NCBI GenBank assembly: GCA_036365515.1
Contig: CM070873.1
Coordinates: forward strand, 228,423,876-228,487,875
Direction: 5' to 3'
DNA from: Torymus aiolomorphi
Taxonomy: Eukaryota > Arthropoda > Insecta > Hymenoptera > Torymidae
Length of the DNA: 64,000 bases
The position numbers and the translations under genes were made by a program. The notes beneath the pieces are model-generated. The model had not been told where the DNA came from. It made no database searches and saw only the letters and a program-made list of their open reading frames with translations. This document shows positions 19,401-30,650 of this stretch, piece by piece. Positions within the stretch are counted from its first letter, which is position 1, and each line of letters opens with the position of its first letter.

Positions 19401-20275
19401 TTCTTCATTAACATTTATGCTCATTTCCAAAACCGATTATTATTGAAAGATCGCAAGGCCGGGCGGTTTCAATAATATTACCTACGAAACATTCTTATCT
19501 CGAATATTTAAATAATGCGCCGATAAGAAGGTCTCGAACCACTTGCATCAACAAATCGCCATTTAAATTCGAATTCTGATCAAATTTTAAATCTCACAGT
19601 CGCGCCGTATTTCTCCCGTCCCGATAGTCAGCTGCCATGCAGACTGAAAAATTTGTATATCTTGTCTGACAATACAAGTGTACCTCATGATTAAACAATA
19701 CATATATTGTATGTGTGTGTGTGCGTGTGCATGCGTGTGTGTGTGTGTGTGTGTGTATCAGTAGCAGCTATATTCATATAGCCTGAAACATGCCTTCCGT
19801 AGTGTATATATTTTATCAGTCCCACCCTTAATATCCCTTATCACCAAATTGTTTCCGCATTTAAAGTTAGAAAATCCCCCTTAACAAAAATCAAAGATAA
19901 CTCAAACCCCAGCCCTTCCCACACGTTAAAAGATTTCCAAACCCGAGAATGATGAATAGGTCGCTCCCCAAGCAGCGACGAAACGAGATGAATTCCCCGA
20001 CAACAGACGAATACCAGACACGCGCATACGAGAAATCCGTATGGATATACGTCACGTGGGAATTGGCTTCCTCTCATCCATTGACCGCATCACCGCCACT
20101 GCCGTCGTCGTCGTCGTCGTCTAGTCCATATAGCAGCGGCAGAACCTAAGATAGAGAAGCAGCGCAGTCGCGGCGATCGATCTTGCGGAGAGAGGAGCAG
20201 GGAGAGCCTTTTGACATTGGCTTTGCGCTTCGCAGATTCGCAATGCCTGCGCACGTATTATACTATGCTGACGCG

Positions 20276-20316
<41 letters not shown>

Positions 20317-22431
20317 TGTGCGTGCGTGTGTGTGTGTGCGTGTGTGTGTACGCGGACATTGTTATTATTCACTTTCGAACCCTTATACACGCAGAGAGAT
20401 GATGTATAAGTGCTCTTTAATTGTCGTCGAATTGAAAGAAGTTTTTCCTGCTCTCTCCCGAGGGTATAATCTGTGTAAGGGAGAAAGAGAGGCTGAAAGG
20501 GCGGCGATGGCGGTGATTTTTCCGAAGGGAAAACTTTTCCTTGCGCGGCGAGCGCGTCTGCCGATAAACTTGTGCCGGGGCTCTTCATGGCGCTTTAAGC
20601 GCTTAACGAATCGTCGGCGATATTGTTTTCGGCTTAGGCTAGGTTTACGCAAAGTTTTATAATTTCTATTCTTACGGGAAGAGGGCGCGAATACAAGTGG
20701 AAATTTTCGCTTTGTAAGAAGATATTGAATGAGTGAATTTTATATTTTTTTTTTACAATAAATTGCTGTACTACTACTATATGCATGTCAAGGCTACGAG
20801 TCACAATGTTTTGTTACCTATACGTATACATACGTGCACCTATATAACGATTCATAAAAGAAACATGACATGACACAGCAGAAATCGTCGAAACTTTGGT
20901 CCTTCCCGCCGCTTTTTCATCTTGTAAACTCGATCCCTGGTACATCCCCAAAAAATGTTCAAAGAGATACAAAATTTTTTCATCGACTATATCAGCTAAG
21001 ACTCCGCTCGCGAACATATATCGATCATCCCGAAATAAATCGTCACCCCTCTCCCCTCTGCACCACATCGCGAGACAATGTTTTCCTTCTCTCCCTCTCT
21101 CTTTTTTTCTCATGCACCACACAAAAAAGCGGGACCTCATTGTCGCGCGTACTCGCTCATCACGCGGGTCTTTGGGGTGCACGCGACCGATCCTCATAAG
21201 GGAAGAAAGAGCAGCAGCCCCCCGAGGAGGTGCGCGCAAGTGCAAAGAGTCTACTACGCGCGTATAGGTCACAGATACCGAGGGTCGTGCTACGCGCTTA
21301 TAACTGTATATATACACACACGTACACAGCTACGACGACGCATGCACCATACAATGCGCTGGTGGTTCCATTGTTGTGTACCAGCGGCAGTAGCTCTCGC
21401 CGTACGTGCCTGCACGCCTCATGCGACCGATCAGCCTCTCTCTCTCCCGAAAACTGCACTGCTAGCCGAGAGGCACCGAGGATTTAATTATTTTACGACG
21501 CTGCGTAGGCATACGTTTGTATACATATAGACGCACTGCTACGCTGCGGGCCTGTATATGTATACGCACGGGGTCTTCACCTGACGGCGGGGCCGGTTTA
21601 TCTCAGGCATCTCTGCTCGGCACCGGTCGCAAGTTAATGACCGGAGGCGACAGCGTCGCTCGTCGATCTGCCCCCGAGAGTTGTAAATCCATCGGCGAGG
21701 GTCGCGCAAGGAACGATTTGTACCTTCGGCCAAGAGACAGACACATTGTAAATTTTGCAGAGAGCTGAGGTGAGGAGAGGGACATACATGTATACACTTG
21801 TGCACGCGCGTGATTATTCCATTGACAGGTTTCGCTGTGGATTTTTGCCTGTTCGCAGATATTGCACAACCTGCCGATGACACGTTTATATAGGCGAGAG
21901 CGGTGCAACACGTGTCTTGCGCTTTACGGGGGCGAGTTTTATTTATTGCGCGCTCTATTTGTGAACGTTTAGTGCGCTGTATTTAAGTTTATGACTGTAT
22001 TATCGGCTGTCTATGTTTAGGTGCCTCTAAGCGTTTGGAGACTTTATGGGCTTCGTAAATTATTCGTTAAGGTTGAACAAAACTAATGAAAGAATTGATA
22101 CGGAAAGGTTAATGTTGCATTAAATCCGTATCTACATCTATATAGCTTGAAGTTTTTAATCAAAGGAAATGTGTATAATATATGCCACACAGAGTTATAT
22201 TTTCATCTCACATGAACCTTTGTTCGCTTAAAACTTTAAAACTCGTTCGTACCCGCATCAACCTTATCTTAAATTACGAAGTTCTTTCAAAATTAGTTAC
22301 GACCTATCGGCTCTCTCAACCTTTTCAAAAAAAGTATCAATTAAAAGTTCAATCGAAACACCGATAACGCAACCTATACGTTTCTTAGCCCGCCTTATCT
22401 CTTGTATTTACCCACCATCGAGGAGGCACAA

Positions 22432-22441
<10 letters not shown>
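16437..22441. other. Non-coding stretch, 6 kb, with small simple repeats
   Basis: No gene is supported. Visible features are a TTC/TCC triplet tract at 17061-17104, CA repeats at 18265-18292, and a tandem pair of a unit of about 30 bases containing ATGCATACATTATACAC at about 18440-18495. There are also GT repeats at 19711-19756 and 20279-20349. AT-rich blocks lie at about 17640-18240 and 18890-19690. The intervening CpG-rich parts contain long chance frames without recognisable domains. Confidence 0.5.
20279..20349. repeat. (TG)n microsatellite, partly TGCG
   Basis: TG dinucleotides run pure to about 20312 and then continue with CG interruptions to about 20349. This accounts for the Val-Cys repeat frame seen here. 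Confidence 0.93.

Positions 22442-22506
<65 letters not shown>
22442..22506. repeat. (GA)n microsatellite, about 65 bp
   Basis: A pure GA tract. Confidence 0.96.
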
Positions 22507-22509
<3 letters not shown>

Positions 22510-25500
22510 AGGGGGCAAATTCAGCTTGTATTTTGCGTGAAGCAATTTTGGCCTCGATTATGCAAACTATACGACGCCCGCCTCGCAGCGATCACTTTTC
22601 AATCGTCGTCGTCTTATCTCGCGACTTCTCTCTCCTCCATGAGCGCGCTGCTCGTTTCGCGGCCGACGCGCGCCGCACGTATATAAATAGACCCGAGCGA
22701 AGTAATACTCCGATTAAGCCGGACTAGCCTGCCGCGCGCGAGAGGAAGAGAAGAAAAAGCGAAGGAGGAGAGAGAGAGAGAGCGAAAGAGAGGGAAAGGT
22801 GCCATAATAACCCATTAAAGTCATGCCCCGGGTACTACCCCGGCCGCAAACATCCTCCGACGGTTAAGTTAATTTAGCCTTGAGTAAACACCAGTTAAAC
22901 ATTTAATCGCAGTCGATCGGCCCGCGCCGCCGCGTTTCCGCTCTATACGCGGCGGCGGCGGCGGCGGCCCCCGCTTTATACTATATACGCGAGAGCGCGC
23001 TTGCGCGTTTACGAGACGATTAATCGTTTAACGTCGCTCGCGCGCGCTCGCCGATTTTCAAGTTTCGACATAATCTCAGCCGTGTACGCGCCTGCGCTTT
23101 ATTTAACGTATATACCGCCACGGTGGTAATACTGCAGGGATTCACTTTCATTTTAGGTATAATGCGTTGACGGTTGATGTTGAATTTAAGCAAGGTTTCG
23201 ATTTATTGGTCGGGATTGCTCAAAGGTTGCGTTTGTGTCAGGTTTGAAAGTCTTCTTTTTATTAATCAATTTGCGTTCGATTTTTATTTTTACCGCGTCA
23301 TATTGAACTTCGTTAGTCGTTTGAGAATGCACAAAAATTAAGAGATGAACAAATTGTCGAACAGGAAATTAAATCATTCAATTCTGTATACCATACTGTA
23401 TTAAGTAACGCGTCACAAAAAGACTATCCCATTCAACAATTTACTTAGCTAATGATCATGAGCCGCGATAATAAAACTTAATCATGGCCAAAAAAGCGTC
23501 CAACCCGCTTTCTTCGCACGAAAGGGAAATAATGTACTTTTTTCGTCGGTGCGTGAAGAACGAAGCTTTTTACTCGCTCGTATATATACAGCTCGGCGCG
23601 AGAATCCAAACTTCGGGCTCTCGCGCGCGGCGCACATTCGGGGGGGGTTCCACTTGAAAAACTGGAACTCGCAAACGCTCGCCAAGTGGGTTAGATTGGG
23701 TTAGGTTGGGTAATTATAAACCCCAGCGGGGGCAAGTAGCGTGGATACGACACTAAAATTACCCCGCCAACTTCCGAGTATAGCCGATGCATCGCCGCAA
23801 TGTTTGTGCCGCCGCGCCATTCTAGTCTATTTTCGCGTGCGCGGCCCGAAGTGCCCACCCGCTCGCGCAATTAAGTGATGTGTATGACTGCGCGCTCGTT
23901 CTGCCGCAAATTAATAAATATCACTTGTGGCTCGTTACCGTCATGTCATGTGTTTCTGCTTATTAATATAGGTTTTCCTTTGCGTTATGCTGTTGACTTG
24001 GGTTTTTTCGCGTAGATGACATAATGATGAACAAATTAAGTTGGTTTCAATTGAATTTTCGACCTTTCGCATATGCCTTGAGAAATTCCAACGCTTTAAG
24101 TTGATACTTTTTGCCGTTGTAAATAAAAAGTTGATTTAATTCCATGTGGGAAATTAACTGTCGGTAAAAACAGAAATGTTTCGGCAGTAATCAAAAGGCT
24201 GGAACTGTGTGTACAAGAACTGAATTAAATACAAATTGAAACCAGTGCATTGCTTAAATTGCGGTTCATTACGTTTTCGTGTCCTGAATGATATAGTTTT
24301 TTTACAATCACATTGAATATTAAATTACAAAGCTGATTGCCTCGCAAATTATCATCAAACATATACGATTCCCCAACCAACCGAGCACACAAAAACGGCA
24401 TTTTTTAAAGACCTACATATCCGCTATCGAATTCCCGATTCGTCATACCTCAAAATAGTAAAAATCATTAGATACAACTTGCGTTAATACACGCCCATCT
24501 AAGCCTACAGATAACAGCCGCTACTTTATCACACTCGGCTCCCGGTATCTATCATTATCGAAACCACGTTTCTATTGCGCTCCACGTATAATATACACAC
24601 GCACGCATTTCATATACAACTCCCCCACATACAACCACTCGAGCGTTCTTATAACAAACCATATTATTTACGCAGCAACGAGAACCCATATATATACACA
24701 CCCGCCCCGACCGTAAACAATGAAAACCTCCATAACGCAATAAATATGCATACATATCTCTCTCCTGCGCGGGCGGCAGGTCGTCGTCGCTGTATAATAT
24801 TTAATAACCGGAGTCAGTCAATCCACGCGCACGCGGCGCGCAGATCTGCATAAATCGAAACGTAATTTCGTCGCTCGCACCCGTCGAATAAGACGATGAT
24901 GCGTACTACTACTACGCCCTCCTTCGAAACTAGCTCTCTCCCCAGGGTGAGAGAGACAGGCTAGCCCGCGGCGATAATCCATATATATATATACACACTC
25001 GCGCGCTCGGCCAATATACTCCACCTAGACAAAGAGTCGCCGCCGTCGGTGATGCGCAGACAGAGACGAGCTTACTGCTGCTGCTGCTGCTCGCGTTCGC
25101 TGTACAGTGCGCAATTCCGCATAGCGCTGTAAAGAGCGCTGCAAAGAGTGCGCGAGAAGAAGAATGCGACAAAGAAATGGTAATAGTCACGGGCATCGTC
25201 ATCATCATTACCGCTAATGAGGCAGCGCGCGCGAGCGCTAGCTATATACAGGCGCGAGCGAACCGCTGCCGCCAAGAGTCTTCCCTCTTCCTCCTCCTTC
25301 TCGCTCTCTCTCCTCTCCGTCTTCGTTTATCTTCGCTCCGAAGGGCGGAAAAGGCTCGCTCGCTCGCTTAGCGAAATTGGTCTATACCCACGACCGTATA
25401 CCTGTCCCTGTATACGGCATCAGCAGCAGCAGCAGCCTCCCATTGTCCTTCGGGATCTCGCTGCTGCTGCTGTTGCTTTTCGGAAAGGCTTCTTCCTGCT

Positions 25501-26099
25501 CGCTCATCTTTATGCCCTCCGCGCGAGGGCCAGGCAAGAAGCGATTTGCCCGTGTCGAATCGCTTTAATGCGCGACCTTTACTGTTGAATTTATTGAAGA
25601 GCGGTGTATGCGTGTGTGTCGCGGCGAGGTTCGAGAAATTGTAACGGAGCGCATAGCCAGGGTGAAAGAGTTGCAGCCCTCGGGTCGAGATGAATGAATA
25701 TGGGTTCGCCGAGATCGTGATCAGATAAAGAGTATGAAAATTGCAGATTTATTTCGTGTCATTTTTTATTCGTAATGGGGTTGTATTGGGCTCGTGTAGA
25801 AGTTGCAAACAATAATAGATGCGTTAAAATAACGTTCAGAGAAAACTGACAATATATGAAATAAATTAAATATTTAAATTTGTTTATACTAAACTGTGCA
25901 ATTTTACGACAAACTACACTGTTAACAATTTTATGAAATTTAAGACAAATTCTATAATAAAATTTCAAATTTGTTATTAAATTTCAGAAAATTTGTAACT
26001 GTGTACACAAACTCACATGGTTCTACAATATTCAGAACTCTAATTACATTTATACTATAATGTAAACAGCATATGATCATTAATTTTTAATATATGTAT
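22507..26099. other. Non-coding stretch
   Basis: No gene is supported. A TATA-box-like TATATAAATAG lies at about 22680-22690, but no initiator or reading frame follows it. A CGG triplet run is at 22949-22968. GGGTTAGATTGGGTTAGGTT lies at about 23689-23708. CTG-type triplets occur near 25075-25090 and CAG-type near 25421-25436. The part from about 25730 to 26110 is AT-rich. Confidence 0.5.
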
Positions 26100-26105
26100 C
26101 TAATC

Positions 26106-26134
26106 GTTATATTTTGTTTCTGTTTCAGGTAAGT
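26106..26134 (+). other. Candidate recursive (zero-length exon) splice site
   Basis: A U-rich tract, TATATTTTGTTTCTGTTT, runs straight into CAG and then GTAAGT, with the junction between 26128 and 26129. An acceptor fused to a consensus donor is the signature of ratchet points used to remove very long introns stepwise in Drosophila. Both halves fit consensus well. The site lies upstream of the only coding exon seen. If used, it implies a longer + strand transcript whose first exon lies further left. Chance occurrence cannot be excluded. Confidence 0.5.
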
Positions 26135-26875
26135 CACTGCGACGATAAACATTAATTCAGTCATTACATTTAACGTAAGTTTCAAAGTTTTTTATCGACT
26201 TATTATCTGTATATGCAAAATCTTTAATAATTAAAATGCACGACAAACATCCTGGTTTAAGAAACATAAGCGACTGGAATGTATACGAATAAAACTTTTT
26301 TTGGAAAACATCAACCGACCCGTATCATATAGGATACAAATAATACCGGCGATATACACCGGCTTATTTTCATATCTCTCCGCGCAACGAACATCGGTGC
26401 GAATTTGTATTGACTATTTTATTGATCGTGCAAACACGAATTCGGCTACCGATTACACAATCCGTCATCACAGACGCGATTATACCCACTAAAGGTTGGA
26501 AAAGACGAAGAAAAGAACAAGAACGATTAGAAATAGCAGCAGCATCGATAAGACAACGGCGCTTGCGCGATACCGACGTCGGCCGGCGTACGGGGCATCC
26601 AGCCTTCGTTTTCAAAATGCCTGCGCGCGCTTACATAACCCGCAGCACGCGCCTCAATATCGACATCCTAATAACATCTGATCATCGAATAATCCACACA
26701 TTTTCCCTGACGCATATAATAGATATAACCCTTCTCTCAACCGTCAGCTCTCTCTCTCTGTCAGTTCCAAGTCCGCGTGAAATCCGCAAAGAATCCGCGC
26801 GCAACCGCGGGAGATTTCCGCAAGCTCGCTCGCTTGCTCGCTCATTTTCTCCTTCCGCGCTGGCCTCTTTCCGTA

Positions 26876-26909
<34 letters not shown>

Positions 26910-27659
26910 TTCCCCGGAGACGATGACGACGGCGGTGGCGCGCAAGGTTTTCGACTCAACAAGTGGGCCGATGTTTTCCGCACGCACAGTAGCGCTCGCT
27001 CGCTCGCGCAAAGTGTATTATATATATACCCGCTCCCTCCCGTGTGCATTCGCGCCTTGTTTATGCGGAGACGGGTGTATATACCTCTCTCTCTCTCTCT
27101 CTTAACCCCCCTGTGTGCGCGCGCTCAGGGGTAGCTCGCCGTTTCCTGCTACGACGACGACGACGATGAGTTTCGCGCGGAGGGGAAAGGGACATGTCTT
27201 TCTCTCTTTCGCGTGTGTCTCCGAGGTTGTTCAGGGAAAAGACGGCCGCCACCGTCGTGGAGGATATTGGCTATAGATAGATAGAGGAAAGTGAAGATTC
27301 GAATTTCGAGAGTGAGAATTGAGTTGGAGGAATGACAAATAAACGCAAGGGTCATGGTAGGATAGATGATGCGCGCGTAAAAACCGCTAGCGCGTGAGGA
27401 TAATTAACGCGTAATGACGCGGGGATAACGGCCGGAGGTGCTTGCAGCTATTAGTCGCGCGGACTGCGCGCATGAAACAGCGATGATGTGCAGTTCCGCG
27501 CTCACAGAATTAATAATAATAATTTCACTTTTATACAATCGTGCCGCAGCAATTCTACGCATAGTGCTAACTTGATCGGAGCAGATAACTCCTGCCAATT
27601 AGCATGTAAGAAACGGCCGCTTCTTATCTCGATCGCAACACAGTCTCTCTTTATCGCAG
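26135..27659. other. Non-coding stretch, possible upstream promoter or UTR area
   Basis: No coding sequence is supported. Pyrimidine-rich tracts before CAG at about 26761 (CTCTCTCTCTGTCAG) and at 27659 (CTCTCTTTATCGCAG) look like acceptors and could begin 5' UTR exons. No matching donor/acceptor partners can be proved from sequence alone. CT runs lie at 26878-26901 and 27086-27102. Confidence 0.35.
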
Positions 27660-29233
27660 GGCAGTGCGAACAAGACCAACGGCCGGAATGAAAATGCAAA
27701 AGCGACGTCAGCGGTGGCGCAAGCTTAAAAACTAGTGCGCAAGACAGACAGAGAGACAGAGCGAACATCTAGAAAAAAGCTCTTTCCACGTCTGTATATA
27801 TATATATATATACGCACGCGGCACGGAGCAAAGCCGGCGGAAGCGCCGAAAAATCGCAGAACACAGAGGCGAAAACGGGAGCTCTCGCGAAACGCTCTCT
27901 CTCTCTCTCTTTCGCGAGCAACGACGACGGCAGCAGCAAGCGGAGCAGAGCAAAAGGGAGTTTCTCGTGCTGCTGGCTGGCGGCGGCGTGCGCGCGAGGG
28001 GAGCGGAGGCGAAAGTGGGAGCGCAGGCGCGCGCGAAAACGAGCGCGCAGAGAGGAGAAAGAGCGAACTAGAGAGCGAGCGAGTGAGAGGGAGAAGGCGA
28101 AAGGAGTGGGGAGGGGCGCAGCGCTCCCCTCGTCGCGGAGCGTCAGTCGCGTCGCGTTCATCCAACGAGCTAGGGGTACGTCGCCGCTCCGAAATATACC
28201 GTTTTACGTGTCTGTGTCTCTCCTCTCTCGCTCTCGCTCTGTACCTTTTTCATTACACGCTCGCGCAATCAGCGGGCTGTTTTTCGCGTGATTATAATAA
28301 TTCGCTTATCGGACACTGGCCGCCGCTGCTACTCGTCATCTTGCCGTGTCGCCGCTGTCGTCGTCGTTGTCTGTGTGTACACGAAGATAAATAGATAGTG
28401 CAGTAAAGTCGGTATCGACAGTCGGCTGCTGGTGGTGGCTCCCGGCGGTGTCTCTCTCTCTCTCCACTGTGCGAGAGACGTTCGTACACACACAGAGAGC
28501 TCCGTGTGCCCTAACCTCCAAAGCCGCCGACATTTCGGAGCGCGTATACAGATGTATACGCGTGTAGTATAGGAAGAGAAGAAAGCTCCGCGTGAAAGTG
28601 CTACGGAGACGAAGACGAAGAGGACCGGAAATCGTCGGCCGCGAATGTGCGTGCTGCTGTTACTCCTCTCGACGCGTGTGTTTGTTGCGAGTGAATCTTT
28701 ATAATATATATACATAACTCGGCAGCGCGTACGAAGAGTCTGAGTCGCGCGTGAACAACAGTGAACTACACAGAGCATCACACACGTGCCGGCTGCTGGT
28801 GCTACTAGTAAACGCGCGTGGAATGAGACCGACGAGGTGGGCGGTGAAAAGGGCCGGCGAACCGTGACGACGAACGAACTCGAGTAAGTGCGGGTAAACA
28901 GTAGCCGCAGGTGATCATCGTCATCGCGCCTTTTGTCGCCGACGTTGTCATCCGTCATTATTATTGCTACCATAATTGGGGTAGGGCGCGGGTTGTGCTG
29001 CATGAGCCGGCCACGCGCGGTAAGATGACGAGGGGCGCAGCGACGCTGGCGCAGGCGGCGATTTGATATTCCGCGCGGTGCTACGGAGGTGTCTCCTTGG
29101 CGCTCCAGCACGTCGTCGTCGTCGTCAGGAGAGATAAGGAGGGAGAAGCAGGAGCAGAAGAAGAAGGAGGTGCAGCAACGACAGCAGCAGCAGACGATAG
29201 CGGGCTTCGTCGTGGTCGTCGAGTCGGCGGATC
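27660..29233 (+). promoter_or_regulatory. GC-rich promoter and 5' UTR region of the coding exon
   Basis: CpG-dense, largely purine/pyrimidine-skewed sequence leads into the ATG at 29234. It contains a TA run at 27794-27812, an arthropod initiator-like TCAGT at 28143-28147 with no TATA box at the usual distance, and many upstream ATGs in other frames. CAG/CAA triplets lie at about 29172-29195. A strong donor-like GTAAGT at 28884-28889 may end an alternative 5' UTR exon. Open frames here (for example the Arg/Ser-rich frames on both strands) have no domain-like content and are treated as chance. The transcription start is not established. Confidence 0.45.
28143..28147 (+). promoter_or_regulatory. 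Candidate initiator TCAGT
   Basis: TCAGT matches the arthropod core-promoter initiator. It lies in TATA-less GC-rich sequence about 1.1 kb upstream of the ATG. A five-base match is weak evidence alone. Confidence 0.2.
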
Positions 29234-29419
29234 ATGCAACCGGGCACGATAATGCGCGACGTCGACAACGCGGAGAAGCTCCTGATCAACAACAACAACC
29301 TGAACAACAACGGCTCGCCCGGCGCCGACATCATGTTCCAGATGGAGGACGAGGGCCTCTCGCAGATCGGCCACGCCTTCCAGTCGGCTTATCACTCCAT
29401 TGTCAGCGGCCAGCCACAG
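29234..29419 (+). CDS. First coding exon of an unidentified gene (partial, N-terminal 62 aa)
   Basis: Partial gene: only the N terminus is in the window. The ATG has A at -3, and an in-frame TAG at 29198-29200 closes the frame 33 bases upstream, so this is the first in-frame start. The exon ends at 29419 in a phase-0 CAG|GTATAT donor after residue 62. The protein starts MQPGTIMRDVDN, has an Asn-rich stretch at residues 19-26 (NNNNLNNN), a Gly-Ser-Pro turn, then an acidic-to-hydrophobic segment with MEDEGLSQIGHAFQ at 37-50, and ends SIVSGQPQ. Codons favour G or C at the third position, unlike the adjacent intron. There is no signal peptide or membrane segment. An Asn-rich disordered N terminus and a huge following intron suggest a developmental or neuronal regulator such as a transcription factor or RNA-binding protein, but the family is not recognised. 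Reading past the donor gives unrelated intronic residues to a stop at 29636. Confidence 0.75.
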
Positions 29420-29425
29420 GTATAT
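29420..29425 (+). other. 5' splice site of the first coding exon
   Basis: CAG|GTATAT. The GC-rich coding composition drops abruptly after this point, which supports it as the exon end. It begins an intron that leaves the window at the right edge. Confidence 0.75.
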
Positions 29426-30383
29426 ACTGCACATGTATTGCAATGGATATGGATTTTCTTTCCTTTTTCGGGAAGAGGGATGGGGGATGCGATATATGGG
29501 CCGAGAGATGAGCTGCGAGGATTGACATTCGCCGCCTCGGTATTATTCAATCCAGAAGTTTGCTTCTCTCGCGATGTGCGTTACCGGCGAGGGAGATTTG
29601 GGTTAGCTATCATTAAGTTGGAGCGCGTGCGCGCTTGATTGGCAGGATCGTTTACAGACGAAACCGCTGCCTGTGTATATATGCGCCAGCGCTTACGATG
29701 GGTTTCGAGTGCAGCAAGCGCGTGGTTGTTGTTTCGAATAAGCGAATTGGATGCAATTAACATTGGGAACTTTTTGAGATTTGAGCTGCATGTTGGCGCG
29801 ATACGATTATGGTTGAAGTTTTTATTTTTGTAATAAATATGTACGCACTCGTAACAAAGTTATCTAGTTTTATGATACCGCTGTACGTGTTTATGCGGCA
29901 GCGTATCGCTATAATTCAATATGGTTGAACTTATTTTTTATTTTATGTTTTTCAGAGCGCGAATGCGAGGTGCTCCAAAATTTGTTATTGTGCGTTACTG
30001 CTCTTATATTATAAGTATAATAGTAACGCCAAAGTTGAGCTTTAGAGCATGTGTATACACACACACACATACGCACGTGCACACTCGAGAAGTTGCTAAA
30101 CTTAATTTAGCCTTAAATAGATTTCTGAAGTTCTATATAGTAGTAACTTGTAATTTGAGGTTATGTTGCCCTATAACATTCAATCCAGAAGGCTATAGTT
30201 CTCGTAAGCGGTTTCTCTCGAATTATTTCACATACCTACTCCGAGCTTCATGTTTAATATTTATTAAACAAAACTAAGTAAACAGATTTTAATAATTTTA
30301 CTGATTTTTTTAGAAGAATGTGTATTACCACTGTATGCCTTTATTGTTATTTCAGTAACAGCTGTCTCATATTTCCAATACAA
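29426..30383 (+). other. Intron, proximal part
   Basis: No exon is supported. Composition is mixed and becomes AT-rich after 29800. TATGTTTTTCAG at about 29955 is acceptor-like, but the sequence after it shows no bounded, protein-like frame. A short CA run lies at 30057-30068. Confidence 0.5.
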
Positions 30384-30387
30384 CTAT

Positions 30388-30645
30388 CCTGGTAGAAAAT
30401 GAACCATATTTTATAGCTGACGTGTTAACTAAATGGAAACATTTTTAGCCAAAATCATCATACCAACGTAATGTAATTCCTTTTAAAGGTTTACTGTTTC
30501 TTAAAATATCCATTTTATAAAATGTAAATACCATAATTTATTTCTGATTGGTACATAATTATGAAGTAACAAGCAATGTGCGTTTTTGTAGCCACAAAGT
30601 TAACTCAAAAATAGCTAACTTATAGTTAACATTTCTACCAGGGTA
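30388..30645. mobile_element. MITE with CCTGGTAGAAA-type ends
   Basis: The left end reads CAACTATCCTGGTAGAAAAT (from about 30381). The right end, on the opposite strand, reads CAATTACCCTGGTAGAAATG (to about 30649). The interior of about 240 bp is AT-rich and non-coding, with weak inner complementarity. It belongs with the copy at 15852-16436. The target-site duplication is not clear, so the limits are approximate. Confidence 0.7.
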
Positions 30646-30650
30646 ATTGG

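Noticed and set aside
22680..22690. TATA-box promoter
   Set aside because: A good TATATAAATAG string, but no initiator about 30 bases downstream and no gene follows. TA-rich strings are common in this window.
27725..28394. Open frames of 130-219 aa on both strands upstream of the ATG exon
   Set aside because: Arg/Ser/Ala-rich, overlapping on opposite strands, and produced by stop-poor GC-rich DNA. No family resemblance or splice support.
28329..29111. 260-aa minus-strand frame opposite the 5' UTR
   Set aside because: It is long but low in protein-like periodicity, runs through TA/CA simple sequence, and is antisense to the supported exon's leader.
29089..29511. 140-aa + frame overlapping the coding exon in another phase
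   Set aside because: Runs of Ser, Gln and Glu come from triplet repeats, and the frame runs into the intron. The 29234 frame has the better start context, the upstream stop and the donor in phase.
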